A stretch of DNA of 64,000 nt from Pseudomonadota bacterium (GCA_963205525.1 CAUJJP010000052.1:1-64000), one strand, 5' to 3'. Counted from the stretch's first letter, positions 42,795-52,280 are shown. Notes: generated by a model from the letters alone, not told the origin. Program-made: numbers and translations.

Positions 42795-44071
42795 GCGGAC
42801 GGCTCCGGCGGTGGCTCCTGCGGCGCTGCGGCGTCCGGCGCCGCAACCTCGTGGCCCATCCAGTCCTGCAGCAGGGTCCAGGCCACCGCCAGCACCACCG
42901 GGCCGACGAAGATGCCCACCAGGCCGAAGGCGAACAGGCCGCCGATCACGCCCGCCAGGATGAGCAGCATGGGCAGGTCCGCGCCCATGCGTATGAGCAC
43001 CGGCCGCAGCACGTTGTCCAGGGTGCCTATCACCAGCGCCGCCAGCGCGAGCGCCACCGCCCAGCCGGTCTGGCCCTGCCAGAACAGCCAGCCCACCGCC
43101 GCCAGCAGCACCGGCAGCGGGCCGATCTGGGCCAGGCACAGCATCAGCATGAGCGCGCTGAGCAGGCCGGCGAAGGGCACGCCCGCCAGCTTGAGCGCCA
43201 GCCCGCCGAGCAGCGACTGCACGATGGCGGTCACGCCCACGCCGAGCGCCACGCCGCGCACCGCATCGCCCGCCAGTGCCACCACATGGCGCCCGCGCGC
43301 GCCGCCCAGGCGCTGGCCGACGCGCAGCGCCTGCGCCGCCCAGGCCTCGCCGTCGTGGTACATGACGGCGGCGATCGCCACCGTGAGCAGGAACTGCACC
43401 AGCAGATAGCCCAGGCTGCCGACCTCGCTCACGAACCAGCGCGTGAGGTTGCCGGCGTAGGGCGCCAGGCGCGCGAGCAGACCGTCCACCCCGGCCGCCA
43501 CCAGGTCCCGCCACAGGTCAAGCAGCATGGATCCGACCACCGGCAATCCGGCCAGCCAGGGCGGCGGTTCGGCCATCCGGTAGCCGGCCGCGGCACGCGC
43601 CCAGTCGACGATGCGGTCGCTGTTGCCGACGATGGTGACGATGGCGACCACCAGCGGCACCACGAACAGCAGCAGCAGGGTGAGCGTCATGACCGTGGTG
43701 GCCAGCCAGCGCCGGCCCCCGGCCAGGGTCTGCACCCGTCGCATCAGCGGCCAGGTCGCGATGACGACCATGGCGGCCCAGATCGCCGGTCCGACGAAGG
43801 GGCGCAGCACCCACAGCGTGGCGGCGATCAGCACCGTCAGCGCAAACACGCCCAGCGTGGCCTGTGCCAGCGCCAGCCGCGCCGCTCCCGCCTCGCGCTC
43901 GGTCGCGCGCGGCTTGGCGGGCGCAGACGGATCGACAGGCGCGGGCGGCACGGCGACAGCGGGGGACGTGGGCACGACGGGCGGCGGCGTGGGCGGTGAA
44001 GCGGGCGCGGCGGTGGCGGGCGCGGCGGTGGCGGGCGGGGATGCAGGCGTGGGGGGCGGAACCTCGCTCAT
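42791..44071 (-). CDS. AI-2E transporter family (PF01594) permease
   Basis: This 426-residue membrane protein of the AI-2E exporter/YdiK/PerM family has eight predicted helices in two blocks. The N-terminal 60 residues are a low-complexity proline/alanine region encoded by short DNA repeats. The segment GVGVTAIVQSLLGGLALKLAGVP fits the family. Only a few members export autoinducer-2, while others handle sodium or unknown solutes, so no substrate is claimed. It diverges from the 5'-nucleotidase gene. Confidence 0.82.
   Translation of the reverse strand: MSEVPPPTPASPPATAAPATAAPASPPTPPPVVPTSPAVAVPPAPVDPSAPAKPRATEREAGAARLALAQATLGVFALTVLIAATLWVLRPFVGPAIWAAMVVIATWPLMRRVQTLAGGRRWLATTVMTLTLLLLFVVPLVVAIVTIVGNSDRIVDWARAAAGYRMAEPPPWLAGLPVVGSMLLDLWRDLVAAGVDGLLARLAPYAGNLTRWFVSEVGSLGYLLVQFLLTVAIAAVMYHDGEAWAAQALRVGQRLGGARGRHVVALAGDAVRGVALGVGVTAIVQSLLGGLALKLAGVPFAGLLSALMLMLCLAQIGPLPVLLAAVGWLFWQGQTGWAVALALAALVIGTLDNVLRPVLIRMGADLPMLLILAGVIGGLFAFGLVGIFVGPVVLAVAWTLLQDWMGHEVAAPDAAAPQEPPPEPSA
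44001..44040. repeat. 15-bp tandem repeat in an N-terminal coding region
   Basis: Two perfect copies of GCGGGCGCGGCGGTG and a partial third encode the alanine/proline-rich N-terminus of the AI-2E-family permease. The repeat is in frame. Confidence 0.75.
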
Positions 44072-44130
44072 CGGCCCATTGTGCAGCCCGCCTGCCCGGC
44101 GCCGCTGTGCCGCCCGCCTATGATGGCCGC

Positions 44131-45033
44131 ATGCCCGCCAGCCTGGAAGGACGCTTCGTCGTCGCCATCTCCTCGCGTGCGCTGTTCGACTTCGAGGAGG
44201 AGAACCACCTCTTCGAGGCCGGCGACGACAGCGCCTACATGCAGCTGCAGCTGGCGCGGCTGGAACAGCCGGCGCGCCCGGGGGTGGCCTTCTCGCTCGT
44301 GCACAAGCTGCTGGCCTTCAACCACGCGGCGCCGCAGCCGCGGGTGGAGGTGGTGATCCTGTCGCGCAACGACCCGGTGTCGGGGATGCGCGTGTTCCGC
44401 TCCGCCCAGCACTACGGGCTGCCGGTGGAGCGCGGGGTCTTCACGCGCGGGCAAAGCCCCTGGCGCTACCTCAGGCCGCTGGCGGCGCACCTGTTCCTGT
44501 CCGCCAACGAGGCGGACGTGAGGAGCGCGCTCGGCGCCGGGGTGCCGGCGGCGCGCGTGGCCACCCACTCGGCGCAGGCATCGGACGCCCATCCGCAGGA
44601 GCTGCGCATCGCCTTCGACGGCGACGCGGTGCTGTTCTCCGACGAGGCCGAGCGCGTCTACCAGCACCAGGGTCTGGACGCCTTCCAGCACCACGAGCGC
44701 GAGCACGCCGCGCTGCCGCTGGCCCCCGGGCCCTTCAAGCCGCTGCTGCAGGCGCTGCACCGGCTGCAGCACGCCGCGGTGCAGGGCATGCGGGTGCGCA
44801 CCGCCCTCGTCACCGCGCGCAGCGCGCCGGCGCACGAGCGCGCGATCCGCACCCTCATGCAGTGGCAGGTCGAGGTCGACGAAGCGATGTTCCTCGGCGG
44901 CCTGCCCAAGGGCCCGTTCCTGCGCGAGTTCGAACCCGACTTCTTCTTCGACGACCAGACCGGCCACGTCGAAGGCGCCGCCGACCATGTGCCGGCCGGG
45001 CACGTGGCGGCCGGGGTCGCGAACGAAGCCTGA
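44131..45033 (+). CDS. Cytosolic 5'-nucleotidase (PF06189)
   Basis: This 300-residue protein belongs to the 5'-nucleotidase family related to eukaryotic cytosolic NT5C1, which dephosphorylates nucleoside monophosphates. Typical segments are ISSRALFDFEEEN, SLVHKLLAFN, VVILSRNDPVSGMRVF, IAFDGDAVLFSDEAE and MFLGGLPKGPFL. It stands alone and diverges from the AI-2E-family gene with about 60 bp between them. Confidence 0.87.
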   Translation: MPASLEGRFVVAISSRALFDFEEENHLFEAGDDSAYMQLQLARLEQPARPGVAFSLVHKLLAFNHAAPQPRVEVVILSRNDPVSGMRVFRSAQHYGLPVERGVFTRGQSPWRYLRPLAAHLFLSANEADVRSALGAGVPAARVATHSAQASDAHPQELRIAFDGDAVLFSDEAERVYQHQGLDAFQHHEREHAALPLAPGPFKPLLQALHRLQHAAVQGMRVRTALVTARSAPAHERAIRTLMQWQVEVDEAMFLGGLPKGPFLREFEPDFFFDDQTGHVEGAADHVPAGHVAAGVANEA

Positions 45034-45063
45034 ACCGGGCCGGCCGGCGCTCGACCGGCGCGC

Positions 45064-45777
45064 TCAGCGGCTGCAGTAGGCGCGCAGACGCTCCAGATCG
45101 AGCACGCGCACGCCGCCGTACTCCACCGCGATCACGCCGGCCTGCTGCAGCGCATGCAGCGCGCTGTTCACGCGCTGGCGCGACAGCCCGACCAGATAGC
45201 CCAGCTCCTGCTGCGTGATGCGCAGCAGCTTGCCCACGCCGGGGTAGAGCACGGGGTGGAACAAGGCCGCCAGGTTGCGCGCCACGCGCTCGTCGGGATG
45301 GGTCAGGCGGTCGATCTCGCGCGCGGCGATGAACTGGCCCAGGCGCTCGTTGAGCTGGCTGAGGACGAAGCGGTTGAAGCCGATGCTGCGGTCCAGCAGC
45401 CAGTGGAAGGTGTCCACCGAGATCCCGGTCACCAGGCTGCGGCGCAGGGCCTGGATGTTGTAGCGGTAGATCTCGCGCTTGAGCACCGTGCCCTCGCCGA
45501 ACCAGCCACCCGGCGGCACGCCGGTGAAGGTGATGGGCATGCCCAGGGCGCTGTCGTTGCTCATCTTGAGCAGGCCGTCGATGAGCCCGAACCAGTAGGT
45601 GGCCGGCCGCCCGACCCGGCACACCAGCTCGCCGGTCTGGGCCTGGACGACGCGCAGGTCGTCGACCGCGCGTGCACGCTCCTCGGCGTTCAGCAGCGCG
45701 AGCCAGGGGATGCCCGCCAGCTCGGCCGCGGTGGGCGCGCGCGAGCGCGTGATCAGCGGTGAGGCAGACGCTTGCAA
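45064..45777 (-). CDS. Crp/Fnr-family transcriptional regulator
   Basis: This is a regulator of about 237 residues with a cyclic-nucleotide-binding-like sensor domain and a C-terminal winged helix. The sensor shows GELVCRVG, WFGLIDGLLKMS and GGWFGEGTVLK. The DNA-binding helix lies in TQQELGYLVGLSRQRVNSAL (about residues 182-201). The fumarate-nitrate cluster cysteines of FNR are absent. No clear ATG is available: TTG at 45777 fits the family length, while an ATG at 45891 would put the inverted-repeat operator inside the gene. It probably controls the divergent ligase/Liv operon. Confidence 0.82.
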   Translation of the reverse strand: MQASASPLITRSRAPTAAELAGIPWLALLNAEERARAVDDLRVVQAQTGELVCRVGRPATYWFGLIDGLLKMSNDSALGMPITFTGVPPGGWFGEGTVLKREIYRYNIQALRRSLVTGISVDTFHWLLDRSIGFNRFVLSQLNERLGQFIAAREIDRLTHPDERVARNLAALFHPVLYPGVGKLLRITQQELGYLVGLSRQRVNSALHALQQAGVIAVEYGGVRVLDLERLRAYCSR

Positions 45778-45829
45778 GGCTTTGAGGGGGCCGACGCGCG
45801 GGAAAGACCTGAGAGGGGCTTCCCCCAAA

Positions 45830-45847
45830 TTGTCGTCAAAGCGACAA
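45830..45847. promoter_or_regulatory. Crp/Fnr-type operator between regulator and acyl-CoA ligase
   Basis: TTGTCG, six bases, then CGACAA is a perfect inverted repeat with the half-site spacing of Crp-family operators. It lies between the Crp/Fnr-type gene and the divergent operon. A -10-like CAGAAT at 45868-45873 predicts a start near 45880, so the repeat is centred about 41.5 bp upstream, the class II activator position. Confidence 0.6.
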
Positions 45848-45897
45848 CAAAGCGTCAAAGGGATTCCCAGAATGCCGCCAACCCGACGCATCAGCCC

Positions 45898-47850
45898 ATG
45901 ACCACGAGTGCGACCTTCGCCCAGCAGCTGCTTCAGCACGCGGCCGCGCGGCCGCAGGCGCCCGCCTTGCGCATCAAGGAGTTCGGCATCTGGCGCACGA
46001 CCGACTGGCAGTCCCTGGCGACCCTGGTGCGCGAGCTCGCTGCCGGCCTCGCCGAGGCCGGACTGCAGCGCGGCGAGCACGTGGCGGTGATCGGCGAGAA
46101 CCGGCCGCGCCTGTACGCGGCGATGCTGGCGGCGCAGGCGCTGGGCGGCGTCCCGGTGCCGCTGTACCAGGACGCGGTGGCGGCCGAGGTCGCTTTTCCG
46201 CTGCAGAACGCGGAGATCCGCTACGCGGTGGTGGAGGACCAGGAGCAGGTCGACAAGCTGCTCGAGATCCGCAGCGACTGCCCGCTGCTGGCGCGCATCT
46301 GGTACGACGAGCCGCGCGGCCTGCGCAACTACCGCGCGCCCGGCCTGGCGGCGCTGGACGCACTGCAGGAAGGCGGCCGGGCCTGGAACGCCGACCACCC
46401 GGGCTGGGTGGACGCCGAGATCGCGCGCGGCGATCCCGACGAGGTGGCGGCGATGTTCTTCACCAGCGGCACCACCGGCAAGCCCAAGGGCGTGGTGCAC
46501 AGCCACCGCAGCCTGAACGACAGCGCGGTGGCCGGTGCGCGCTTCGACCGCCTGGGCGCCGACGAGGACATCCTGGCCTACCTGCCGCCGGCCTGGATAG
46601 GCCAGAACATCTTCAGCTATGCGCAGTGGCTGGCCTGCGGCTACACGGTGAACTGCCCGGAGTCGGCGCAGACCGTGTCGATCGACCTCAAGGAGATCGG
46701 GCCCACCTACTACTTCGCACCGCCGCGCATTTTCGAGGGCCTGCTGACCAGCGTGATGATCCGCATGGAGGACGCCGGCGCCCTCAAACGCTGGCTGTTC
46801 CGCCGCGCGATGGATCTCGCGCGCCGGGTCGGTCCGGCGCTCATGGACGGCAGGCCGGTGGCGGCGCTGGACCGGCTGAAGTACGCGCTCGGCAACGTGC
46901 TGATCTACGGCCCGATGCGCAACACCCTGGGCTTTTCGCGCGTGCGCGTGGCCTACACCGCGGGCGAGGCCATAGGGCCCGACCTGTTCATCTTCTACCG
47001 CTCCATAGGCATCAACCTCAAGCAGCTCTACGGCCAGACCGAGACCGCGGTCTTCGTCTGCCTGCAGCCCGACCACGAGGTGAAGGCCGACACCGTGGGG
47101 GTGCCGATCGAGGGCGTGCAGATCCGCCTGGCCGACAACGGCGAGATCCTGGTCAAGTCGCCCGGCCTGCTCAAGTCCTACTACAAGAACCCCGAGGCCA
47201 CCGCCGAGGTGCTGAGCGTCGACGGCTGGTACCACACCGGCGACGCCGGTTTCCTGGACGCCGGCGGCCACCTGAAGATCATCGACCGTGCGAAGGACGT
47301 CGGGCGGCTGAAGGGCGGCGCCCACGACGGCGCCATGTTCGCCCCCAAGTACGTCGAGAACAAGCTCAAGTTCTTCCCCTTCGTGAAGGAGGCGGTGGCC
47401 TTCGGCGACCAGCGCGAGAAGGTCTGCGCCTTCATCAACATCGACGTCGAGGCGGTGGGCAACTGGGCCGAGCGGCGCAACCTGCCCTATGCCGGCTACA
47501 CCGACCTCGCCGGCAAGCCCGAGGTGCGCGCCCTGATCCAGGACTGCGTGGAAAAGGTGAACGCCGACCTGGCGCAGGACGCCAAGCTGGCCGGCAGCCA
47601 GATCAGCCGCTTCCTCGTCCTGCACAAGGAACTCGACGCCGACGACGGCGAGATGACGCGCACGCGCAAGGTCAAGCGCGGGTTCATCAACGACAAGTAC
47701 CGGGTGCTGGTCGACGCGCTGTACGGCGGCAAGACCGAGCAGTTCATCGAGACCGCGGTCAAGTTCGAGGACGGCCGCAGCGGCAGCGTGAGCGCGACGC
47801 TGGCGATCGTCGACGCCAGGATCTACCCGGCGCTGGCGAGGGCGGCCTGA
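45898..47850 (+). CDS. Long-chain acyl-CoA synthetase-like AMP-forming ligase
   Basis: This 650-residue adenylate-forming enzyme activates a carboxylic acid to its CoA thioester. The P-loop motif FFTSGTTGKPKGV is near 188-200, YGQTET marks the adenine-binding region, and YHTGDAG and the hinge DRAKDVGRLKGG follow. Length and an insertion near 260-340 resemble the FadD15/long-chain type. It opens the operon with the Liv-type transporter, so its substrate is probably the imported acid. Confidence 0.88.
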   Translation: MTTSATFAQQLLQHAAARPQAPALRIKEFGIWRTTDWQSLATLVRELAAGLAEAGLQRGEHVAVIGENRPRLYAAMLAAQALGGVPVPLYQDAVAAEVAFPLQNAEIRYAVVEDQEQVDKLLEIRSDCPLLARIWYDEPRGLRNYRAPGLAALDALQEGGRAWNADHPGWVDAEIARGDPDEVAAMFFTSGTTGKPKGVVHSHRSLNDSAVAGARFDRLGADEDILAYLPPAWIGQNIFSYAQWLACGYTVNCPESAQTVSIDLKEIGPTYYFAPPRIFEGLLTSVMIRMEDAGALKRWLFRRAMDLARRVGPALMDGRPVAALDRLKYALGNVLIYGPMRNTLGFSRVRVAYTAGEAIGPDLFIFYRSIGINLKQLYGQTETAVFVCLQPDHEVKADTVGVPIEGVQIRLADNGEILVKSPGLLKSYYKNPEATAEVLSVDGWYHTGDAGFLDAGGHLKIIDRAKDVGRLKGGAHDGAMFAPKYVENKLKFFPFVKEAVAFGDQREKVCAFINIDVEAVGNWAERRNLPYAGYTDLAGKPEVRALIQDCVEKVNADLAQDAKLAGSQISRFLVLHKELDADDGEMTRTRKVKRGFINDKYRVLVDALYGGKTEQFIETAVKFEDGRSGSVSATLAIVDARIYPALARAA

Positions 47851-48671
47851 TGGGCGAGCTGATGGGCGACCTGATGGGTGAAGCGAGCGCGCAGCGGCGC
47901 ATCGGCGAGGTCATCCTGGAGGTGAAGAACATCTCGCTGGCCTTCGGCGGCGTGAAGGCGCTGACCGACATCAGCTTCGACGTGCGCGAGCACGAGCTGC
48001 GCGCCATCATCGGCCCCAACGGCGCCGGCAAGAGCAGCATGCTCAACTGCATCAACGGCGTGTACACGCCTCAGCAGGGCACGATCAGCCTGCAGGGCAA
48101 GTCCTTTCGCCACATGAACAGCCGCCAGGTGGCGGAGATGGGGGTGGCGCGCACCTTCCAGAACCTGGCCTTGTTCAAGGGCATGAGCGTGCTCGACAAC
48201 ATCATGACCGGGCGCAACCTGCGCATGAGGACCAACCTCCTGCAGCAGGCCGTGCGCTGGGGCGCGGCCGAGCGCGAGGAGACGGCGCAGCGCGAGTTCG
48301 TCGAGCACATCATCGACTTCCTGGAGATCCAGGCGCACCGCAAGACGCCCGTGGGCCGGCTGCCCTACGGCCTGCAAAAGCGCGTCGACCTCGGCCGCGC
48401 GCTGGCCATGGAGCCGCAGCTGCTGCTGCTGGACGAGCCGATGGCGGGCATGAACGTGGAGGAGAAGCAGGACATGAGCCGCTTCATCCTCGACGTGAAC
48501 GACGAGTTCGGCACCACCATCGTCCTGATCGAGCACGACATGGGGGTGGTGATGGACATCTGCGACCGCGTGGTGGTGCTGGACTACGGCAAGAAGATCG
48601 GCGACGGCACGCCCGACGAGGTGCGCGCCAGCCCCGAGGTGATCAGCGCCTACCTCGGCAGCACGCACTGA
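47850..48671 (+). CDS. livG: Branched-chain amino-acid-type ABC ATPase LivG
   Basis: This ATP-binding protein of a Liv-type importer has 273 residues. Walker A is GPNGAGKSS near 54, the signature region is LPYGLQKRVDLGRAL and Walker B LLLLDEPMAGMN. The signature lacks the canonical serine-glycine pair (LPYGLQKR), as commonly seen in LivG. The start overlaps the ligase stop (TGATG); three ATG codons lie in tandem 12-bp repeats (47850-47885), so the exact start is uncertain. Confidence 0.9.
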   Translation: MGELMGDLMGEASAQRRIGEVILEVKNISLAFGGVKALTDISFDVREHELRAIIGPNGAGKSSMLNCINGVYTPQQGTISLQGKSFRHMNSRQVAEMGVARTFQNLALFKGMSVLDNIMTGRNLRMRTNLLQQAVRWGAAEREETAQREFVEHIIDFLEIQAHRKTPVGRLPYGLQKRVDLGRALAMEPQLLLLDEPMAGMNVEEKQDMSRFILDVNDEFGTTIVLIEHDMGVVMDICDRVVVLDYGKKIGDGTPDEVRASPEVISAYLGSTH

Positions 48672-48682
48672 GGGCGGTGCAC

Positions 48683-49612
48683 ATGGGCTTCTTCATCGAG
48701 ACCACGATCGGCGGCCTGATGGCCGGCATGCTGTATTCGCTGATCGCGCTCGGCTTCGTGCTCATTTTCAAGGCCAGCGGCGTGTTCAACTTCGCGCAGG
48801 GCGCGATGGTGCTCTTCGCCGCGCTGGCGATGGCGCGCTTTGCCGAGTGGGCGCCGGCGCTGCTGGGGCTGGACAGCAAGCTCCTGGGCGATGTGCTGGC
48901 CTTCGGCGCCGCGATGGCGCTGATGGTGGCGGTGGCATGGCTGGTGGAGAAGCTGGTGCTCGGGCGCCTGGTGAACCAGGAGGGCATCACCTTGCTCATG
49001 GCCACGCTGGGCATCGCCTACTTCCTCGACGGCTTCGGCCAGACGCTGTTCGGCAGCGACATCTACAAGATCGACATCGGGCTGCCCAAGGACCCGATCT
49101 TCCTGTTCGACAGCGTGTTCGATGGCGGCGTGCTGGTGAGCAAGGAGGACTTGTACGCAGCGGCGATCGCGGCGGCCCTCGTGGCCCTGCTGAGCCTGTT
49201 CTTCCAGAAGACGGCGACCGGCCGTGCGCTGCGCGCAGTGGCCGACGATCACCAGGCGGCGCAGTCGATCGGCATCCCCTTGTCGCGCATCTGGGTCATC
49301 GTCTGGAGCATCGCGGGCTTCGTCGCCCTGGTGGCCGGCATCATCTGGGGCAGCAAGCTGGGGGTGCAGTTCTCGCTCAGCATGGTGGCGCTGAAGGCGC
49401 TGCCGGTGGTCATCCTCGGCGGCCTGACCTCGGTGCCGGGAGCGATCGTCGGCGGTCTCATCATCGGCGTCGGCGAGAAGCTCTCAGAGGTCTACCTCGG
49501 CCCCATGCTCGGCGGCGGCATCGAGATCTGGTTCGCCTACGTGCTCGCGCTGGCGGTCCTGCTGGTGCGCCCGCAAGGCCTGTTCGGCGAGAAGATCATC
49601 GATCGCGTATGA
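48683..49612 (+). CDS. livH: Branched-chain amino-acid-type ABC permease LivH
   Basis: This inner-membrane permease has 309 residues and eight hydrophobic helices. SLIALGFVLIFKASGVFNFAQG near the N-terminus is the LivH hallmark. The ATG at 48683 is preferred over a GTG two codons upstream. The last codons and stop lie in a 17-bp perfect hairpin. Confidence 0.92.
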   Translation: MGFFIETTIGGLMAGMLYSLIALGFVLIFKASGVFNFAQGAMVLFAALAMARFAEWAPALLGLDSKLLGDVLAFGAAMALMVAVAWLVEKLVLGRLVNQEGITLLMATLGIAYFLDGFGQTLFGSDIYKIDIGLPKDPIFLFDSVFDGGVLVSKEDLYAAAIAAALVALLSLFFQKTATGRALRAVADDHQAAQSIGIPLSRIWVIVWSIAGFVALVAGIIWGSKLGVQFSLSMVALKALPVVILGGLTSVPGAIVGGLIIGVGEKLSEVYLGPMLGGGIEIWFAYVLALAVLLVRPQGLFGEKIIDRV

Positions 49613-49659
49613 CGCGATCGATGATCTTCCGGTGCAGGCTGACTTCGCGCCGCGAAGTC
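49591..49659 (+). other. Two strong hairpins at the livH-livM junction
   Basis: A 17-bp perfect stem (GAAGATCATCGATCGCG and its complement, 49591-49629) holds the livH stop codon in its 5-base loop. A second 9-bp stem (GACTTCGCG/CGCGAAGTC, 49641-49659) follows at once. Neither has a T-run. They may stabilise the upstream message, set differential expression in the operon, or be inserted repeats. Confidence 0.75.
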
Positions 49660-49704
49660 AAGCGCAGCGTGCCGAAGCCAAGAGATCATCGGAACACCTG
49701 AACC

Positions 49705-50781
49705 ATGCTCTACCGCGAGAACGGCCAGTACAAGACCAGCTACCGCGCCGACCAGCAGATCTTCCCGATCCTGCAGGACCGGATCGCGATCGCCGTCCTG
49801 CTGGCGGCGGCCTTCGTCGCCGTGCCGCTGCTGGCCGACGAGTACCTGCTGCGCGCGATCCTGATCCCCTTCCTCATCCTTTCGCTGGCCGCGCTGGGGC
49901 TGAACGTCCTGGTCGGCTACTGCGGCCAGATCTCGCTCGGCGCGGGCGCCTTCATGGCGGTGGGCGCCTACGCGGCCTACAACTTCTTCGTCCGCATCGA
50001 CGGCATGCCGATGCTGCTGTCGGTCCTGCTGGGCGGCGTGATGGCCACCGCGGTGGGCATCGTGTTCGGCATTCCATCGCTGCGCATCAAAGGGCTGTAC
50101 CTGGCGGTGGCCACGCTGGCGGCACAGTTCTTCACCGACTGGGCCTTTCTGCGAATCGGCTGGTTCACCAACCATTCACCGTCGGGGTCGGTGTCGGTCG
50201 CCGGGCTGTCCGCGCTCGGGATGCCGGTGGATACCCCGCTGCAGAAGTACCTGTTCTGCCTGACCCTGGTGGCCTTGTTCGCGCTGATGGTGAAGAACAT
50301 CGTGCGCGGGCACATCGGCCGCGAGTGGATGGCGATCCGCGACATGGACGTCGCCGCGGCGGTGATCGGCATCCGTCCGGTCTACGCCAAGCTCAGCGCG
50401 TTCGCGGTCAGCTCCTTCATCATCGGCGTGGCAGGCGCGCTGTGGGGATTCATCTACCTCGGCTCCTGGGAGCCGGCGGCATTCAACATCAACCGCTCCT
50501 TCGACCTACTGTTCATGGTCATCATCGGCGGCCTGGGTTCGGTGATGGGCAGCTTCTTCGGCGCCGCGTTCATCGTCCTGCTGCCCATCCTGCTCGACCA
50601 GCTGCTGCCGGCGCTGGGTGGCGCGCTCGGCATTCCGGTCGACACCGCCACCGTCTCGCATGTCGTGTTCATGATCTTCGGCGGCCTGATCGTCTTCTTC
50701 CTCATCGTCGAACCGCACGGGCTCGCGCGCCTGTGGTCGATAGCCAAGGAAAAGCTGCGGCTGTGGCCGTTCCCGCATTGA
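49705..50781 (+). CDS. livM: Branched-chain amino-acid-type ABC permease LivM
   Basis: This second permease has 358 residues. After a 28-residue hydrophilic start come about ten hydrophobic segments. LGLNVLVGYCGQISLGAGAFMAVGAYAAY is the typical LivM core, and FGIPSLRIKGLYLAVATLAAQF follows. The gap to livH is 92 bp and holds the two hairpins. Confidence 0.92.
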   Translation: MLYRENGQYKTSYRADQQIFPILQDRIAIAVLLAAAFVAVPLLADEYLLRAILIPFLILSLAALGLNVLVGYCGQISLGAGAFMAVGAYAAYNFFVRIDGMPMLLSVLLGGVMATAVGIVFGIPSLRIKGLYLAVATLAAQFFTDWAFLRIGWFTNHSPSGSVSVAGLSALGMPVDTPLQKYLFCLTLVALFALMVKNIVRGHIGREWMAIRDMDVAAAVIGIRPVYAKLSAFAVSSFIIGVAGALWGFIYLGSWEPAAFNINRSFDLLFMVIIGGLGSVMGSFFGAAFIVLLPILLDQLLPALGGALGIPVDTATVSHVVFMIFGGLIVFFLIVEPHGLARLWSIAKEKLRLWPFPH

Positions 50782-50887
50782 AACCATCCGCCGCAACGCA
50801 TGCACCCCGGTGCCACAAGTCCATAGAACGCGCCGCCCGCAGAGCGACGAACCCGCGCATCCGCGCTTTACACCCCTGGAGGTAGAC

Positions 50888-52222
50888 ATGACCCTGAAGT
50901 CTCTCGTTGCAAGCGTTGCGCTCGCGCTGGCAGGCGCCTCGCTGCTTGCCACCGCGCCCGCCTTTGCGCAGGCCAAGGAACAGTTCTTCCCCGGCCTGAC
51001 CTACCGCACCGGGGCCTACGGTCCGAACGGCACGCCCTGGGCCAACGGCTACGCCGACTATCTGAAGCTGGTCAACGCCAAGGGCGGCATCAACGGCGTG
51101 AAGATCATCTATGAAGAGTGCGAGACCGGGTACGACACCGCCAAGGGCGTCGAGTGCTACGAGCGCCTGAAGGGCAAGCACGGCGGGGCGACGGTGGTGC
51201 AGCCGCTGTCCACCGGCATCACTTTCGCCCTCACCGACAAGGCGCCGATCGACAAGATCCCGCTCATCACCGCCGGCTACGGCCGCAGCGAATCGCAAGA
51301 CGGGCTGGTGTTCGGCTGGAACTTCCCGCTCGCCGGCACCTACTGGGTGGGTGCGGACGTGCTGGTGCAGCACATCGCAAAGAAGGAGGGTGGCTTCGAC
51401 AAGCTCAAGGGCAAGAAGATCGCCCTCGTGTACCACGACAGCCCTTACGGCAAGGAACCCATTGCGCTGCTGCAGGAACGCGCCAAGCTGCACGGCTTCG
51501 ATCTGCAGTTGCTGCCGGTCACGCATCCGGGCGTCGAGCAGAAATCGACCTGGTTGCAGATCCGGCAGGGCCGGCCCGACTATGTCTTCCTCTGGGGCTG
51601 GGGCGTGATGAACTCGGTCGCGCTGAAGGAGGCACAGGCCACCGGCTACCCACGCGAAAAGATGTACGGCGCCTGGTGGTCGGCCGCCGAGGTCGACGTC
51701 AAGGACCTGGGCGACAACGCCCGGGGCTACAACGGCCTGGCCATGCAGCACGGTGCGCACCCGAATGCCAAGGTGACCAAGGACATCCTGGCGCAGGTGC
51801 ACGACAAGAACCAGGGCACAGGCCCGCGCGACGAAGTCGGCAGCGTGCTCTACATGCGCGGGGCGATGAGCGCGATGCTGGCGGTCGAAGGCGTCAAGCG
51901 CGCACAGGAGCGCTACGGCAAGGGCAAGTGGATGACCGCCGAGCAGACCCGCTGGGGGCTGGAGAACCTGGCACTGGACGCCAAGAAGCTCGACGCGCTG
52001 GGCTTTGGCGAGGTGATGCGACCGGTGTCGACGAGCTGCGCCGATCACATGGGGCCGGCCTGGGCGCGCATCCACACCTGGGACGGCAAGGCCTGGCAGT
52101 TCAGCTCCGACTGGTACCAGGCCGACGAGACCATCCTCAAGCCCCTGGTCAAGGCCACCGCGGCCAAGTACGCGGCGGAAAAGAAGATCACGCCGCGCAC
52201 AGCGGCTGAGTGCCAGTCCTGA
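50888..52222 (+). CDS. Liv-type periplasmic substrate-binding protein
   Basis: This 444-residue periplasmic binding protein has a 27-residue signal peptide ending in APAFA. The mature part matches the Leu/Ile/Val-binding type I fold, with GYADYLKLVNAKGGINGVKI near 60-80. Relatives in operons with CoA ligases bind aromatic or other organic acids; the ligand here is not deducible. A strong GGAGG precedes the start, consistent with high expression of a binding protein. Confidence 0.88.
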   Translation: MTLKSLVASVALALAGASLLATAPAFAQAKEQFFPGLTYRTGAYGPNGTPWANGYADYLKLVNAKGGINGVKIIYEECETGYDTAKGVECYERLKGKHGGATVVQPLSTGITFALTDKAPIDKIPLITAGYGRSESQDGLVFGWNFPLAGTYWVGADVLVQHIAKKEGGFDKLKGKKIALVYHDSPYGKEPIALLQERAKLHGFDLQLLPVTHPGVEQKSTWLQIRQGRPDYVFLWGWGVMNSVALKEAQATGYPREKMYGAWWSAAEVDVKDLGDNARGYNGLAMQHGAHPNAKVTKDILAQVHDKNQGTGPRDEVGSVLYMRGAMSAMLAVEGVKRAQERYGKGKWMTAEQTRWGLENLALDAKKLDALGFGEVMRPVSTSCADHMGPAWARIHTWDGKAWQFSSDWYQADETILKPLVKATAAKYAAEKKITPRTAAECQS

Positions 52223-52280
52223 GCAAGCCCGGCGGGGTGCACGTGCACCCCGCCACCCACGCCGCGCGCACCGAGAGCCC

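Noticed and set aside
45778..47625. Upstream extension of the Crp/Fnr frame to more than 850 codons
   Set aside because: The extension is antisense to the acyl-CoA ligase and resembles no regulator; only the last 237 or so residues are real.
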